From NCBI GenBank assembly GCA_029202525.1, contig CP119325.1, forward strand, positions 3,818,001 through 3,882,000: a stretch of DNA of 64,000 bases. The letters are read 5' to 3'. A program made the translations under genes and the position numbers. Below are positions 44,259-53,006 of the stretch, piece after piece (position 1 is the stretch's first letter; every line of letters starts with the position of its first letter). Under the pieces are notes generated by a model. It made no database searches. It worked only from the letters and a program-made list of their open reading frames with translations, and was not told where the DNA came from. Source of the DNA: Candidatus Pseudomonas phytovorans. GTDB taxonomy: Bacteria > Pseudomonadota > Gammaproteobacteria > Pseudomonadales > Pseudomonadaceae.

Positions 44259-44273
44259 TTGTTGTTTTTGTTG
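44259..44273 (-). promoter_or_regulatory. Hfq/Crc-type motif before kguT
   Basis: The minus strand reads CAACAAAAACAACAA, containing AACAACAA, about 20 bases before the kguT start codon. Binding by Hfq/Crc would repress translation of the transporter. Confidence 0.5.
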
Positions 44274-44299
44274 CAACAGGTGATTCGGTACTGGCTGGC

Positions 44300-45250
44300 T
44301 TACGCGCTTCTGCGCAGGTCGTAGGCCTCCAGTTCATGACGCATTGGTAACCCTTCCATGTCGCCACGCGACTGCACGGCGCGGCTGCCGCACCAGTTGC
44401 CGCGCGCCACTGCATCGACCACCGCACGGCCCTCCAGCAACGCGCTAAGCACGCCAACGGCAAAGGCATCACCCGCACCGACGGTGTCCACCACTCGGCT
44501 GACCGGCACAGGTGCTACCTGCCCTTCGCCTTTGGCGCTGCGGAAGTAGGCGCCGGCATCGCCCAGTTTGATCACCACCAGTTCCACCCCTTGGTCGAGA
44601 TAGAACGCGGCGATGTCTGCCGGGGTGTGCTGGCCGGTCAGCAACCGCCCCTCCTCCAGGCCAGGTAGAACCCAGTCGGCTTTGGCCGCCAAGGCATTGA
44701 TCTCGCGCACCATGCTGTTTTGGTCAGGCCAGAGCGAGGGGCGCAGGTTGGGGTCGAACGAGATACTGCGCCCCGCAGCACGCATGGCGTCGATCAGTTC
44801 ATGCGACAGCGCCCGGCAGCCGTCGGACAGTGCTGGCGGTATGCCCGTGGCGTGCAGGTGACGGGCCTGCAGCAAGCCTGGGTGGATCAGCGTTGGCGAC
44901 ATCCGGCTGGCTGCCGAACCACGGCGGAAGTACTCTACAGCGGGGTCGCTGCCGTCATCGCAGCGGGCCTTTAACTGAAAGCCGGTAGGGGATTTGCAAT
45001 CCACTTCGACAGCGGAGCAATCCAGGCCTTCGCGACGCAGGGTGTCGAGCACGAAACGGCCCAACGAATCGTCACCTACCCGGCTTAGCCAACGCACCTT
45101 GAAACCCAGCCGCGCCAGGCCGATGGCTACGTTGCTGTCCGCGCCGGCGATGCGTTTGCCGAATTGGCCGACACTGGCCAGATCGCCGGTTTGCTCGGCC
45201 ACGAACATGGCCATGGTCTCGCCGAAGCACAGCACGTCATGCTCATGCAT
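44300..45250 (-). CDS. kguK: 2-ketogluconate kinase
   Basis: 316 residues, PfkB/ribokinase family. The C-terminal signature DTVGAGDAFAVGVLSALL carries the catalytic Asp. It phosphorylates 2-ketogluconate to 2-keto-6-phosphogluconate with ATP. The ATG at 45250 has GAGGAGG seven bases upstream and overlaps the last codons of kguE by eight bases, so they are coupled. Gene order fits the known Pseudomonas kgu operon. Confidence 0.93.
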   Translation of the reverse strand: MHEHDVLCFGETMAMFVAEQTGDLASVGQFGKRIAGADSNVAIGLARLGFKVRWLSRVGDDSLGRFVLDTLRREGLDCSAVEVDCKSPTGFQLKARCDDGSDPAVEYFRRGSAASRMSPTLIHPGLLQARHLHATGIPPALSDGCRALSHELIDAMRAAGRSISFDPNLRPSLWPDQNSMVREINALAAKADWVLPGLEEGRLLTGQHTPADIAAFYLDQGVELVVIKLGDAGAYFRSAKGEGQVAPVPVSRVVDTVGAGDAFAVGVLSALLEGRAVVDAVARGNWCGSRAVQSRGDMEGLPMRHELEAYDLRRSA

Positions 45251-46022
45251 GGGCCACCTCCTCTCCTGCTCCCAATGCCGCAAGGCTAAGCACCTGGGTA
45301 CGGGTCAGCGCCAGCAGGTCTTGGCCAACCAACGGGTATTCAACGGCACGCACCACGCCGGGCGGGAACTCGGTCATCAGCGCTGCCCAATCCTGGAGGT
45401 CCGCCGCTTGGGGCGGTATCGCAACCAGGCGGCCGTCGGCCCGGCGCTGCACTGCCTTGCAATGCACATAGCGCACCCAACGGCCCAGTTGCCGTGCAGC
45501 TTGCCGCGCAGGCTCGCCTTGCCATTGCCAGTTGCCGATGTCGAAGGTCATGCCCAGGCGCAGGCCAAACAGGTCGGCACGCTGGAAGAACTGCAGCAGC
45601 GGTTCGATCCTGCCACCTTGTGCAGTCTGATCGTTTTCCACCAGCAGCAGCGGCCCATGCGCAGGCAGCAGCGCCGCCAAGGCCGCCACATCGCAGTGCT
45701 CGTCGAAGTGCCCCAGGGAAACCTTCAGCGCCACCGCGCCAAGCGCCCGGGCGATTTCCAGCTTCTGTACCAGTAGCGGGTCGGGCACGCCTTGCGTGGT
45801 CCACAGTTCAAGGGGGGTCGAGTACAGGCATTCCAGATGCAGAGCAGCAATAACCGCACCGAGTGCAGCCGCGTCCGGCGCACTGGCGAACAATTCTTCG
45901 CGCAATTCCACTCGGCTGACGCCAGCGGCTGCCAGCATGTCCAGGAACTGCTCCTGGCCACGTTGCCGCACAAAGTCGGCGCCGTAGCTTGAGAGGCTGA
46001 TGGAAACGGGGTTCGGATGCAT
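45243..46022 (-). CDS. kguE: KguE sugar-phosphate isomerase/epimerase-like protein
   Basis: 259 residues from the ATG at 46022, with AAGGACAA upstream. It is an AP-endonuclease-2/xylose isomerase-like TIM barrel, with metal-ligand Glu and His residues in LLVENDQT, GMTFDIGNWQW and RYVHCKA. KguE is named as an epimerase in the P. aeruginosa and P. putida 2-ketogluconate operon; its exact step is less certain than those of KguK and KguD. First gene of the operon, behind a PtxS operator and with a Crc-type motif overlapping its start. Confidence 0.9.
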   Translation of the reverse strand: MHPNPVSISLSSYGADFVRQRGQEQFLDMLAAAGVSRVELREELFASAPDAAALGAVIAALHLECLYSTPLELWTTQGVPDPLLVQKLEIARALGAVALKVSLGHFDEHCDVAALAALLPAHGPLLLVENDQTAQGGRIEPLLQFFQRADLFGLRLGMTFDIGNWQWQGEPARQAARQLGRWVRYVHCKAVQRRADGRLVAIPPQAADLQDWAALMTEFPPGVVRAVEYPLVGQDLLALTRTQVLSLAALGAGEEVAHA

Positions 46023-46030
46023 TGTTATTG
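46022..46030 (-). promoter_or_regulatory. Hfq/Crc-type motif at the kguE start
   Basis: The minus strand reads CAATAACAA from 46030 to 46022, containing AATAACAA and touching the ATG. It overlaps the space between ribosome site and start codon, an effective position for Hfq/Crc translational repression. Confidence 0.55.
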
Positions 46031-46036
46031 TCCTTA

Positions 46037-46050
46037 TGAAACCGGTTTCA
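46037..46050. promoter_or_regulatory. PtxS operator before kguE
   Basis: TGAAACCGGTTTCA is the exact PtxS palindrome described for P. putida. It lies 15 bases before kguE, between that gene and ptxS. 2-Ketogluconate is the known inducer that releases PtxS. Confidence 0.9.
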
Positions 46051-46088
46051 TTTTTAGTCGACAGCAGCAGGCACACGCCTGCCGTTGC

Positions 46089-47108
46089 TTACTGGGGTTG
46101 GGTTGAGCCGCGGATGATCAGGTTGGCCTTGAAGTCGATGCGTCGAGCTTCCCCGCTGTCACCGCGCAGGCGACCGAGCAGGCTTTCGAATGCCGCCACA
46201 CCGATACGCTCGGTGGGTTGGGCCAGTGCAGTGATGCCTTTGCCGACCAAGGGGTACCAGTCGAGGTCGTCGAGGGCGATCAGCCCGACATCGGTAAACA
46301 GGTTGCACCCTGCCTCGTGCAGGGCCCGGGTCACCGCCAGGGTGGCAACGCCGTTGAAGGTGAAGATGGCTTGTGGGCCATGGCCGCGGCTGGCAAGAAA
46401 TGTCGCCAGTTGGCCCTGCAGCCCGGCGCTGGTTTCCAGTACCTGCTGGCGCATACCGGGCCGGCGGCTGACCGACGCGCCAAAGGCCTGCACCCGCTCC
46501 AGCCGCGAGCTGGTGCCATCGAGAGGTTCGCTGACCGCCAGGATATCGCGGTAGCCCTGTAGCTGCAGGTGGTCGAGGGCCTGCTCGACCGCGTCGGCAT
46601 TGTCCAGGCCGACCAGGTCGACATTCAGTTCGGGCAATTGGCGGTCGACCAGCACCATGGGGATGTCACGCTGCAGATTGAGCAGTTCGCCGGGGTGATG
46701 GCCGAGGGTGTTCACGATCAACCCTTCAACGTTGTAGCTCTGCAAGGCCTCCAGGTGGTGACGCTCCTGTTCGTCGTCGCGGTTGGTGTTGCACACCACC
46801 AGGCTGTAGCCGTGCTGGCGGCAGGCGGTTTCCACGCCATGCATCACGGCCACTGAATAGGGGTTGAGGATGTCGGCCACCAGCATGCCGATCAGCCGCG
46901 TCTGGCCGCGCTTGAGGCCGCGGGCCATCTGGTTGGGACGGTAACCGAGGTGTTCGATGACCTCTGCCAGGCGCTTGGCCGTAGCTTCGGCCAGCAATTG
47001 CCGATCGCCACCGATGTAACGGGAGACGGTGGCTTTGGAAACGCCAGCGACACGCGCTACTTCGCTGATGGTGACCCGTTCGCGGGTGTGGGCAGGCGCG
47101 TCGGTCAT
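46089..47108 (-). CDS. ptxS: PtxS, LacI-family repressor of 2-ketogluconate genes
   Basis: 339 residues. The N-terminal LacI HTH (TISEVARVAGVSKATVSRYIGG, about residues 13-34) with its hinge helix is followed by a periplasmic-binding-protein-like effector domain. PtxS binds TGAAACCGGTTTCA and is released by 2-ketogluconate. Three copies of that site are in this window, before ptxS itself, kguE and the gad operon, which confirms the assignment. It is on the same strand as kguE but has its own operator. Confidence 0.96.
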   Translation of the reverse strand: MTDAPAHTRERVTISEVARVAGVSKATVSRYIGGDRQLLAEATAKRLAEVIEHLGYRPNQMARGLKRGQTRLIGMLVADILNPYSVAVMHGVETACRQHGYSLVVCNTNRDDEQERHHLEALQSYNVEGLIVNTLGHHPGELLNLQRDIPMVLVDRQLPELNVDLVGLDNADAVEQALDHLQLQGYRDILAVSEPLDGTSSRLERVQAFGASVSRRPGMRQQVLETSAGLQGQLATFLASRGHGPQAIFTFNGVATLAVTRALHEAGCNLFTDVGLIALDDLDWYPLVGKGITALAQPTERIGVAAFESLLGRLRGDSGEARRIDFKANLIIRGSTQPQ

Positions 47109-47138
47109 GGGCTGTCCTTATGATTATTGTGATAGCGA

Positions 47139-47152
47139 TGAAACCGGTTTCA
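47139..47152. promoter_or_regulatory. PtxS operator before ptxS
   Basis: TGAAACCGGTTTCA, identical to the kguE site, 31 bases before the ptxS start codon. It gives autorepression. Confidence 0.9.
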
Positions 47153-47268
47153 ATACAGCAAAATTATGCTTGCCCGTCAACATGCCGTTGGTCAGAGCCA
47201 ATTGGTATTTCTCAGGTATTACTCGAATAATAGCTCCTAAATTACTGATCCTTATAGCTGGAACTTAA

Positions 47269-47357
47269 CCTGTGGGAGCGGGCGCGCCCGCGAAGAATCC
47301 AACGCGGTGGCTGGCACCGGCTGCGCCGGTGTTCGCGGGCGCGCCCGCTCCCACAGA
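47269..47357. repeat. REP/BIME hairpin
   Basis: CTGTGGGAGCGGGCGCGCCC and its inverse GGGCGCGCCCGCTCCCACAG flank a CACCGGCTGCGCCGGTG hairpin. It is a third stem class compared with the other elements. It lies between the ptxS upstream region and the end of the gad operon. Confidence 0.85.
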
Positions 47358-47402
47358 GTTACTGCCTATTGCAGATGGATGAGAGCAAGTTACCGGGATT
47401 AC

Positions 47403-48656
47403 CTAGCGCAGCGACTTCACATCACTGGCAGAGACTTCGCTGCTCTGGTTACCCCAGCTGGTACGGATAAAGTTCACCACCTCGGCAACTTCCTGGTCAC
47501 TCAGCCGCCAGCCGAACGCCGGCATGGTGAAGTTCGACGGTGCCGTATGCGTGGCCGGTACCGTGCCACCCGCGAGTACCACATGGATCAGCGACGTAGC
47601 ATCCGTCGTCTGCACCACCGGGTTACCGGCCAGCGCCGGGAACACACGGGTGTAGCCCTGGCCGTCGGTACGGTGGCAAGCTGCGCAATTGTCGATATAC
47701 ACCGCTGCCCCAGGCTTGCTGTCGTCGCCCTTCCACAGCGCATCCGCCACCTGCTTGTCGTAGACGTGCGGCTGGTCGTTCGGGTTACTCGGCGGCAGGG
47801 TCTTCAGGTAACGGGCGATCGCGGTCAGGTCGGCATCGGTCATGTGCTGCATGCTGTGCTCGACCACATCGCTCATGCCGCCGAACACCGCGCTGCGATC
47901 GCTTCGGCCAGTCTTCAGAAACTGCACCAGCTGCGCTTCGCTCCAGCTGCCCAGCCCGTCCTTGTGATCGCCACGCAGGTTTTTCGCGATCCAGCCTTCC
48001 AGCGGGGCGCTGCCGGCCAGGAACTGCTCGCCATCTGCAGGGCTGAGCGCCTTTTCCTGCATGGTCAGGGCACGTGGTGTATGGCACGCGCCACAATGCC
48101 CAAGGCCTTCGACCAGGTACGCACCGCGGTTCACCACTGGGTCGGCCGCTGCCGATGCCTGCCAGGGCTTGGCCTCTGGCGCAAACATGCCCCGCCAGAT
48201 TGCCAACGGCCAACGCATGCTCAGTGGCCAGGGAATGTCGGTGGCCTTGTTCGGCTGCTCGACCGGCTCCACGCCCTTCATGAAGTAGGCGTACAGCGCC
48301 TGCATATCCGGCTCGCTGACCCGCGCATACGACGGGTATGGCATGGCCGGGTATAGCGTACTGCCGTCCTTGGCAATGCCTTTGCGCACAGCCTGGTCGA
48401 AGTCTGCGAAGCTGTACTGGCCAATGCCGCTGGCCGCCGGGGTGATGTTGGTGGAGTACACTGTGCCGATTGGCGTTTCCATCGGCAGGCCGCCGGCAAA
48501 CGGCTTGCCGCCCTTGGCGGTATGGCAGGCCACGCAGTCTCCGGCGCGGGCCAGGTATTCGCCCTGGCGCACCAGGGCATCGTCATTGGCTACGGCGTGT
48601 GCGGCAGCGCTGGCACCCAGCAGCAGGGTTGCGATAAACATTGTCTTCATGCTCAT
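47403..48656 (-). CDS. Gluconate 2-dehydrogenase cytochrome c subunit
   Basis: 417 residues with a signal peptide (ending near AHAVA, about residue 22) and three haem-binding CXXCH motifs: CVACH, CGACH and CAACH. It is the three-haem periplasmic subunit that carries electrons from the flavoprotein to the quinone pool. It is the third gene of the operon, seven bases after the flavoprotein gene. The same arrangement serves several alcohol and sugar-acid dehydrogenases; the adjacent kgu operon and the shared PtxS box indicate gluconate 2-dehydrogenase. Confidence 0.92.
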   Translation of the reverse strand: MSMKTMFIATLLLGASAAAHAVANDDALVRQGEYLARAGDCVACHTAKGGKPFAGGLPMETPIGTVYSTNITPAASGIGQYSFADFDQAVRKGIAKDGSTLYPAMPYPSYARVSEPDMQALYAYFMKGVEPVEQPNKATDIPWPLSMRWPLAIWRGMFAPEAKPWQASAAADPVVNRGAYLVEGLGHCGACHTPRALTMQEKALSPADGEQFLAGSAPLEGWIAKNLRGDHKDGLGSWSEAQLVQFLKTGRSDRSAVFGGMSDVVEHSMQHMTDADLTAIARYLKTLPPSNPNDQPHVYDKQVADALWKGDDSKPGAAVYIDNCAACHRTDGQGYTRVFPALAGNPVVQTTDATSLIHVVLAGGTVPATHTAPSNFTMPAFGWRLSDQEVAEVVNFIRTSWGNQSSEVSASDVKSLR

Positions 48657-48662
48657 CGCTCC

Positions 48663-50447
48663 TCAGGCCTGGACCAGCGGGCCGGGGTTTTTCAGGTACT
48701 GCTCGCGAATGGCGCGGGCCGACCAGTAGGTCAGCGCAGCCAGCAGCCCGGTCGGGTTGTAACCCAGCCCCTGCGGGAACGCCGAAGCCCCAGGGACAAA
48801 CACGTTATGTACGTCCCAGCTTTGCAGGTAGCGGTTCAGCGCACTGGTTTTCGGGTCGGTGCCCATGATCGCACCGCCGTTCAGGTGGGTGGTCTGGTAA
48901 CTGGCGGTGTTGAAGTGATCCTTGACCTGCTTGCCCAGCACGGCAATGGCCTTGGGGTTCATCGCTTGAGCGATCTTGCTCAGCTTGCCGACCATGAACT
49001 GGTTCATCCTGATGTCGTTTTCCTGCCAGTCGAAGGTCATGCGCAACAGCGGCTGGCCGTAGGCGTCGCGGTAGGTGGGGTCCAGATCCAGGTAATTGGC
49101 ACGGTAGGACTGGTGGGCGCCGTGGGCGTCCATCGACACCTGGTGGGTGTAGTAGTCGGCCGTGGCCTTCTTCCAGGCACTGCCCCAGGCCGGTGTGCCC
49201 GGCGGGTTGGAGGTGCCGGCAATGGGCCGGCTGCCGGCCTGGTTCACCCACATCGGTGAGCCACCGACAAAGCCGTGCGGGCCATGGTCGAAGTTGTCGG
49301 CATTGAAATCGTCGATGGCGATGCCGTTGCCACCCGCGCCGATGAAGTTGTTGGTGTAGGTGTCTTTGTTGAAGAACGCCTTGACCGTGCCCATGTTCTG
49401 GTAGGCGAAATTACGCCCGACCACACCTTCGTTCTTCACCGGGTCGTAAGGCTTGCCGATGCCGGAAAGCAGCATCAGGCGCACGTTGTTGAACTGGAAC
49501 GCCGCCAGGATCACCAGCTCCGCCGGCTGTTCCACCTCGCGCCCCTGGGCATCGATGTAGGTCACCCCGGTGGCCTTGCGCTTGGTGTCGTCCAGGTTCA
49601 CCCGCAGCACGTGCGCATTGGGCCGCAACTCGAAGTTGGGCACTTGGCGCAGCGCCGGCAGAATGTTCACGTTGGGCGAGGCCTTGGAGTACATGTAGCA
49701 CACGTAACCGCTGCAAAAACCACAGAAGTTGCACGGCCCCATCTGCGCCCCGTAGGGGTTGGTGTAAGGCCCGGAGGTGTTTGCCGATGGCAGGTTGTAG
49801 GGCTTGTAGCCCAGGCTGGTGGCGGCTTTTTCGAACAACCTGGCCGACACCACGTTCTTTTGCGCGGGCAGTGGGAACGGATTGGAACGGTCCGGCGCAT
49901 AGGGGTTGCCGCCCTTCCCTTCACCGACCACCTGGCCGTTGACGGTCCAGGCCTGGCCTGAGGTGCCAAAGACCTTTTCGGCAAAGTCGAAATACGGTTC
50001 CAGCTCTTCGTAGCTGACGCCGAAGTCCTGGATGGTCATGCCTTCAGGGATGAACTTGCGCCCGTAGCGCTCCTCATAGTGGCTGCGCAAGCGCAACTCG
50101 ACCGGGTCGACCCGAAAGTGCACGCCCGACCAGTGCAGGCCCGCGCCGCCCACGCCCTTGCCTGGCAGGAAGGCGCCGAGCTGGCGATTGGGCAGTGCCA
50201 CGTCGTTCACGCTGTGGCGTACCGTGACGGTTTCTTTCGATACATCGACGAACAGCTTCTTGCGCACGCTGTAGGTCAGCTCATCGATCACTTGCGGGTA
50301 GCTGCCTTCCGGGTAGGTGTCCTGCATCGGCCCCCGCTCCAGGGCCACCACGTGCAGCCCGGCCTCGGTCAGTTCCTTGGCCATGATCGCGCCAGCCCAG
50401 CCGAAGCCGACGATTACCGCATCCACTTTGTTCAACACAGTCGCCAT
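48663..50447 (-). CDS. Gluconate 2-dehydrogenase flavoprotein subunit
   Basis: 594 residues, GMC oxidoreductase. The FAD-binding motif VGFGWAGAIMAKEL is at about residues 14-27, and the C-terminal HLNGGAIMGTDP and GASAFPQGLGYNPTGLLAALTYWSA segments are characteristic of membrane-bound gluconate and sorbitol dehydrogenases. It oxidises gluconate to 2-ketogluconate in the periplasm. It has no export signal itself and probably travels with the Tat-exported small subunit encoded upstream. Confidence 0.92.
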   Translation of the reverse strand: MATVLNKVDAVIVGFGWAGAIMAKELTEAGLHVVALERGPMQDTYPEGSYPQVIDELTYSVRKKLFVDVSKETVTVRHSVNDVALPNRQLGAFLPGKGVGGAGLHWSGVHFRVDPVELRLRSHYEERYGRKFIPEGMTIQDFGVSYEELEPYFDFAEKVFGTSGQAWTVNGQVVGEGKGGNPYAPDRSNPFPLPAQKNVVSARLFEKAATSLGYKPYNLPSANTSGPYTNPYGAQMGPCNFCGFCSGYVCYMYSKASPNVNILPALRQVPNFELRPNAHVLRVNLDDTKRKATGVTYIDAQGREVEQPAELVILAAFQFNNVRLMLLSGIGKPYDPVKNEGVVGRNFAYQNMGTVKAFFNKDTYTNNFIGAGGNGIAIDDFNADNFDHGPHGFVGGSPMWVNQAGSRPIAGTSNPPGTPAWGSAWKKATADYYTHQVSMDAHGAHQSYRANYLDLDPTYRDAYGQPLLRMTFDWQENDIRMNQFMVGKLSKIAQAMNPKAIAVLGKQVKDHFNTASYQTTHLNGGAIMGTDPKTSALNRYLQSWDVHNVFVPGASAFPQGLGYNPTGLLAALTYWSARAIREQYLKNPGPLVQA

Positions 50448-50450
50448 GCC

Positions 50451-51197
50451 TCAGGCCCTCTCGCCGCGGATCGATACCGCCGGAAACGGGTAAGGCTCGT
50501 TGCGCTCGACCCAGTCCATGAAATCGGCGCGGGCGCCGGGGAAGCCGATCTGGGTCCAGCCGACCATGCCTTTGTTGCCGCCATGAATCGGGTCGCAGAA
50601 GAACCCTTCACGGGTGTTCTGCACCAGCAGGCTGAAAAACACCTTGGCCGGCACGGTGTCGAAAATCAGCTCTCCTGCCTCGACTTTGCTGAGAATACGG
50701 TCTCGGGTAGCGCTATCTTGCGCAGCAAAAACCTGCCCGCCGTTGGCTTTGCACCAGCCGTCCACGGCAGCGATGCCCAGGCGGTAGATTTGTTGCGGGC
50801 TGAGCTGCAGCTGGTAGCCCAGTTCGGGCGCGGCATCGGCGTTGAACGGGCCTTGCATGTACCACTGCGCGCCAGTCGCGTAGGGGGTGTTCATCTGGCG
50901 GTCGATGAATTCCGCGGCGCCGGCTTCGAGTGCGCCGGGGCCGAGCTCATCGGCCGGAATGATGCGCGACACCGCCGCTTGCACAAACGCCCACTCTTCG
51001 GCGCTGAAGAACGTCGGTTGATAGTCGCCCGCAGGTGGCGTGGCCGGTACCTTCGGTTGGTGATGCGGTTGCGGGGCCGCAAGCAACTGGCTGGCGCCCA
51101 CGCCAAGCCCAGTGCTGGCCACGGTAACCACGGGGATCAAGGTCAAGGTCTTGCGCAGAAAATCCCTGCGCGGGTTGTCTGGGGCATGCTCAGGCAT
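50451..51197 (-). CDS. Gluconate 2-dehydrogenase gamma (small) subunit
   Basis: 248 residues. A Tat signal (PRRDFLRKTLTLIPVVTVASTG) starts at about residue 9, which would carry the complex across the membrane folded. The remainder matches the gluconate 2-dehydrogenase subunit 3 family. It is the first gene of the operon, with the flavoprotein three bases downstream. A PtxS box lies 120 bases before its start codon. Confidence 0.92.
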   Translation of the reverse strand: MPEHAPDNPRRDFLRKTLTLIPVVTVASTGLGVGASQLLAAPQPHHQPKVPATPPAGDYQPTFFSAEEWAFVQAAVSRIIPADELGPGALEAGAAEFIDRQMNTPYATGAQWYMQGPFNADAAPELGYQLQLSPQQIYRLGIAAVDGWCKANGGQVFAAQDSATRDRILSKVEAGELIFDTVPAKVFFSLLVQNTREGFFCDPIHGGNKGMVGWTQIGFPGARADFMDWVERNEPYPFPAVSIRGERA

Positions 51198-51316
51198 TGC
51201 GAATCCTCATCGGCTGTACGGCGGCCTTGATAAGCGCCATCTGATTTTCTTTGGGAGGTGATCTTGATAGGCCATCAAGAAGACAGCCGAATAATCTAGC
51301 GCGTTCAGAAATGTTT

Positions 51317-51330
51317 TGAAACCGGTTTCA
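51317..51330. promoter_or_regulatory. PtxS operator before the gad operon
   Basis: TGAAACCGGTTTCA, third identical copy, 120 bases before the small-subunit gene. It puts gluconate oxidation under the same inducer as 2-ketogluconate uptake. Confidence 0.9.
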
Positions 51331-51374
51331 TATTCGACGTTCCGCTGCTGGCTCAGTTCTGCACTGCTGTCGGG

Positions 51375-51390
51375 CCAAGGCTTTTTTCAC
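51375..51390 (+). promoter_or_regulatory. ColR-like binding site
   Basis: CCAAGGCTTTTTTCAC fits the reported P. putida ColR consensus (T/C)(T/C)NA(C/G)NN(T/C)TTTTTCAC at every position. It lies 81 bases before the histidine phosphatase gene. Consensus recalled from memory; binding is inferred. Confidence 0.5.
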
Positions 51391-51471
51391 ATCTGCCTCA
51401 CTCTCTAGCGACATCCCGCTACCTACAGTGCCGACGCTCGCTGATGGAGCAAGCTGACTGGAGTGGCAAAT

Positions 51472-52161
51472 ATGCTGCAAGGCGTTTTCGACAAATCATC
51501 CGCCTCACGGCTTGCACAAGTAGACCGGCTGCCTTGGGGCTCGGCGCTCATTGCAGTCTTGTGCCTGCTGTTCACTCTGGGCGTAGCGGCAGCCTGGGCG
51601 CATACACGCATGGCCATTCCCAACCTGGGTAACCCCCATCACCTGCAACAGAGTGGCCTTGAGGCCGCCTGGGCCAAAGGCTCGGTGGTTGTGGTACTGC
51701 GCCATGCCGAACGCTGTGACCGCTCCAGCGGTGCTTGCCTGGGAGACCCCAGCGGTATCACGGTCGCGGGCAGCCATGTTGCCGCCGATGTAGGCCACGG
51801 CCTGCAACATCTGGGCCTGGGCGCAGCCGATGTGTGGGCGAGCCCGGAGGTGCGCACGCGGCAGACCGCACAAGCCATGTTTGGCAAAACCATTGCCACG
51901 CAAGACTGGCTTAATCAGTGTGACAGGCACTTTGCCGAACACGCCCTTGCCCTCAAGCGCAACGGCCACAACCTCGTGCTGGTCAGCCACAGCGGCTGCA
52001 TGGAACGGCTGGAACAGGCGCTCGAAGTGCCTGCCAGCGCGACATCGAACAGCTACGCCAGCGCCCTGTTCATCACTCAGGGCAGCGACGGCAAGGCAAA
52101 GCTGCTGGGCCAGATAGCGGCCAGTGAATGGCGCAAACTCGTTGATGCCAAGGAACTCTGA
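51472..52161 (+). CDS. Membrane-anchored histidine phosphatase (Ais/PmrG-like)
   Basis: 229 residues from the ATG at 51472, with GGAG eight bases upstream (a GTG at 51463 is possible). One N-terminal hydrophobic helix (about residues 24-45) is followed by a histidine-phosphatase domain with RHAER and the later SHSG. It resembles LPS heptose-phosphate phosphatases of the Ais/PmrG kind. It is two bases before a PAP2 phosphatase gene, so the pair probably modifies phosphate groups on LPS or phospholipid in the periplasm. A ColR-like site is upstream. Confidence 0.85.
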   Translation: MLQGVFDKSSASRLAQVDRLPWGSALIAVLCLLFTLGVAAAWAHTRMAIPNLGNPHHLQQSGLEAAWAKGSVVVVLRHAERCDRSSGACLGDPSGITVAGSHVAADVGHGLQHLGLGAADVWASPEVRTRQTAQAMFGKTIATQDWLNQCDRHFAEHALALKRNGHNLVLVSHSGCMERLEQALEVPASATSNSYASALFITQGSDGKAKLLGQIAASEWRKLVDAKEL

Positions 52162-52163
52162 AC

Positions 52164-52982
52164 ATGCCCTCTCGCACCACCTTCTACCGCAACAACCTGC
52201 TGCTGCCGCTGTTGCTGGCTGCCATCGTGTTTATTGCATTCGACCTCACAGAACTCGATCGCTGGATCAGCAACCTGCTGCTCGACCCGGCCACCGGCCA
52301 GTTCCCGCTGCTGCACAACCAGTGGTTCGAGAAAGCCACCCACAAATGGCCTCGCATCCTGCCGGACTGGACCGGTGAGCTGGCAGTCATCGGCAGCCTG
52401 CTGTCGTTCATCTGGCCGCGGCTGGCCAACCGCCCTCAAGCGGGCCTGACACGGGTACTGGAAATGGCCCGTATCGCACCGGTGCTGCGCTTTACCACCC
52501 AACACCGCCGGGACCTGCTGTTCGTGGTGGTGGCGTTCGCGCTGAGCACGACCGTAATTCACTACCTGAAAAGCCACACCAGCGTGTATTGCCCTGTGGA
52601 GACCACGTTGTATGGCGGCTCGCAGGCCCGGGTCGAATGGTTCGAAAACTTCTCGCTGTGGAGCAAGGCCGGCGATGGCCGCTGCTGGCCCGGTGGCCAT
52701 GCCTCCAGCGGGTTTACTTTGCTCGCGCTTTATTTCGTAGCCCTGCGCCACCGCTGGGCGCATGCGCGCAAGTTGCTGGTGGCCATTCTGCTGATCGGGT
52801 TCGTGTACGGTACTACCCGCGTGCTACAGGGCTGGCACTACATGTCCCATACGTTCTGGGCCGGTATTTTTGTGTGGCTTACAACCTGGGTAACGGCATT
52901 GTTCTTCTATGGGCGTACTGCGTTGCAGGCGCCTGAGAGCAGCCAGACAGCAAGTAATACGCGGGTTCCAGACTTTGTGTAG
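52164..52982 (+). CDS. PAP2-family membrane phosphatase
   Basis: 272 residues with about six hydrophobic helices. PAP2 motifs are present in variant form: KSHTSVYCP (for KX6RP), PGGHASSG (for PSGH) and TRVLQGWHYMSH (for SRX5HX3D, with the last Asp replaced by His). Similar variants occur in lipid A phosphatase and phosphotransferase relatives. It probably acts on a lipid phosphate at the periplasmic face. Coupled to the preceding histidine phosphatase; AAGGAA lies across the stop codon. Confidence 0.88.
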   Translation: MPSRTTFYRNNLLLPLLLAAIVFIAFDLTELDRWISNLLLDPATGQFPLLHNQWFEKATHKWPRILPDWTGELAVIGSLLSFIWPRLANRPQAGLTRVLEMARIAPVLRFTTQHRRDLLFVVVAFALSTTVIHYLKSHTSVYCPVETTLYGGSQARVEWFENFSLWSKAGDGRCWPGGHASSGFTLLALYFVALRHRWAHARKLLVAILLIGFVYGTTRVLQGWHYMSHTFWAGIFVWLTTWVTALFFYGRTALQAPESSQTASNTRVPDFV

Positions 52983-53006
52983 CTCCTGCGCAGGGGATTG
53001 ACAGCT

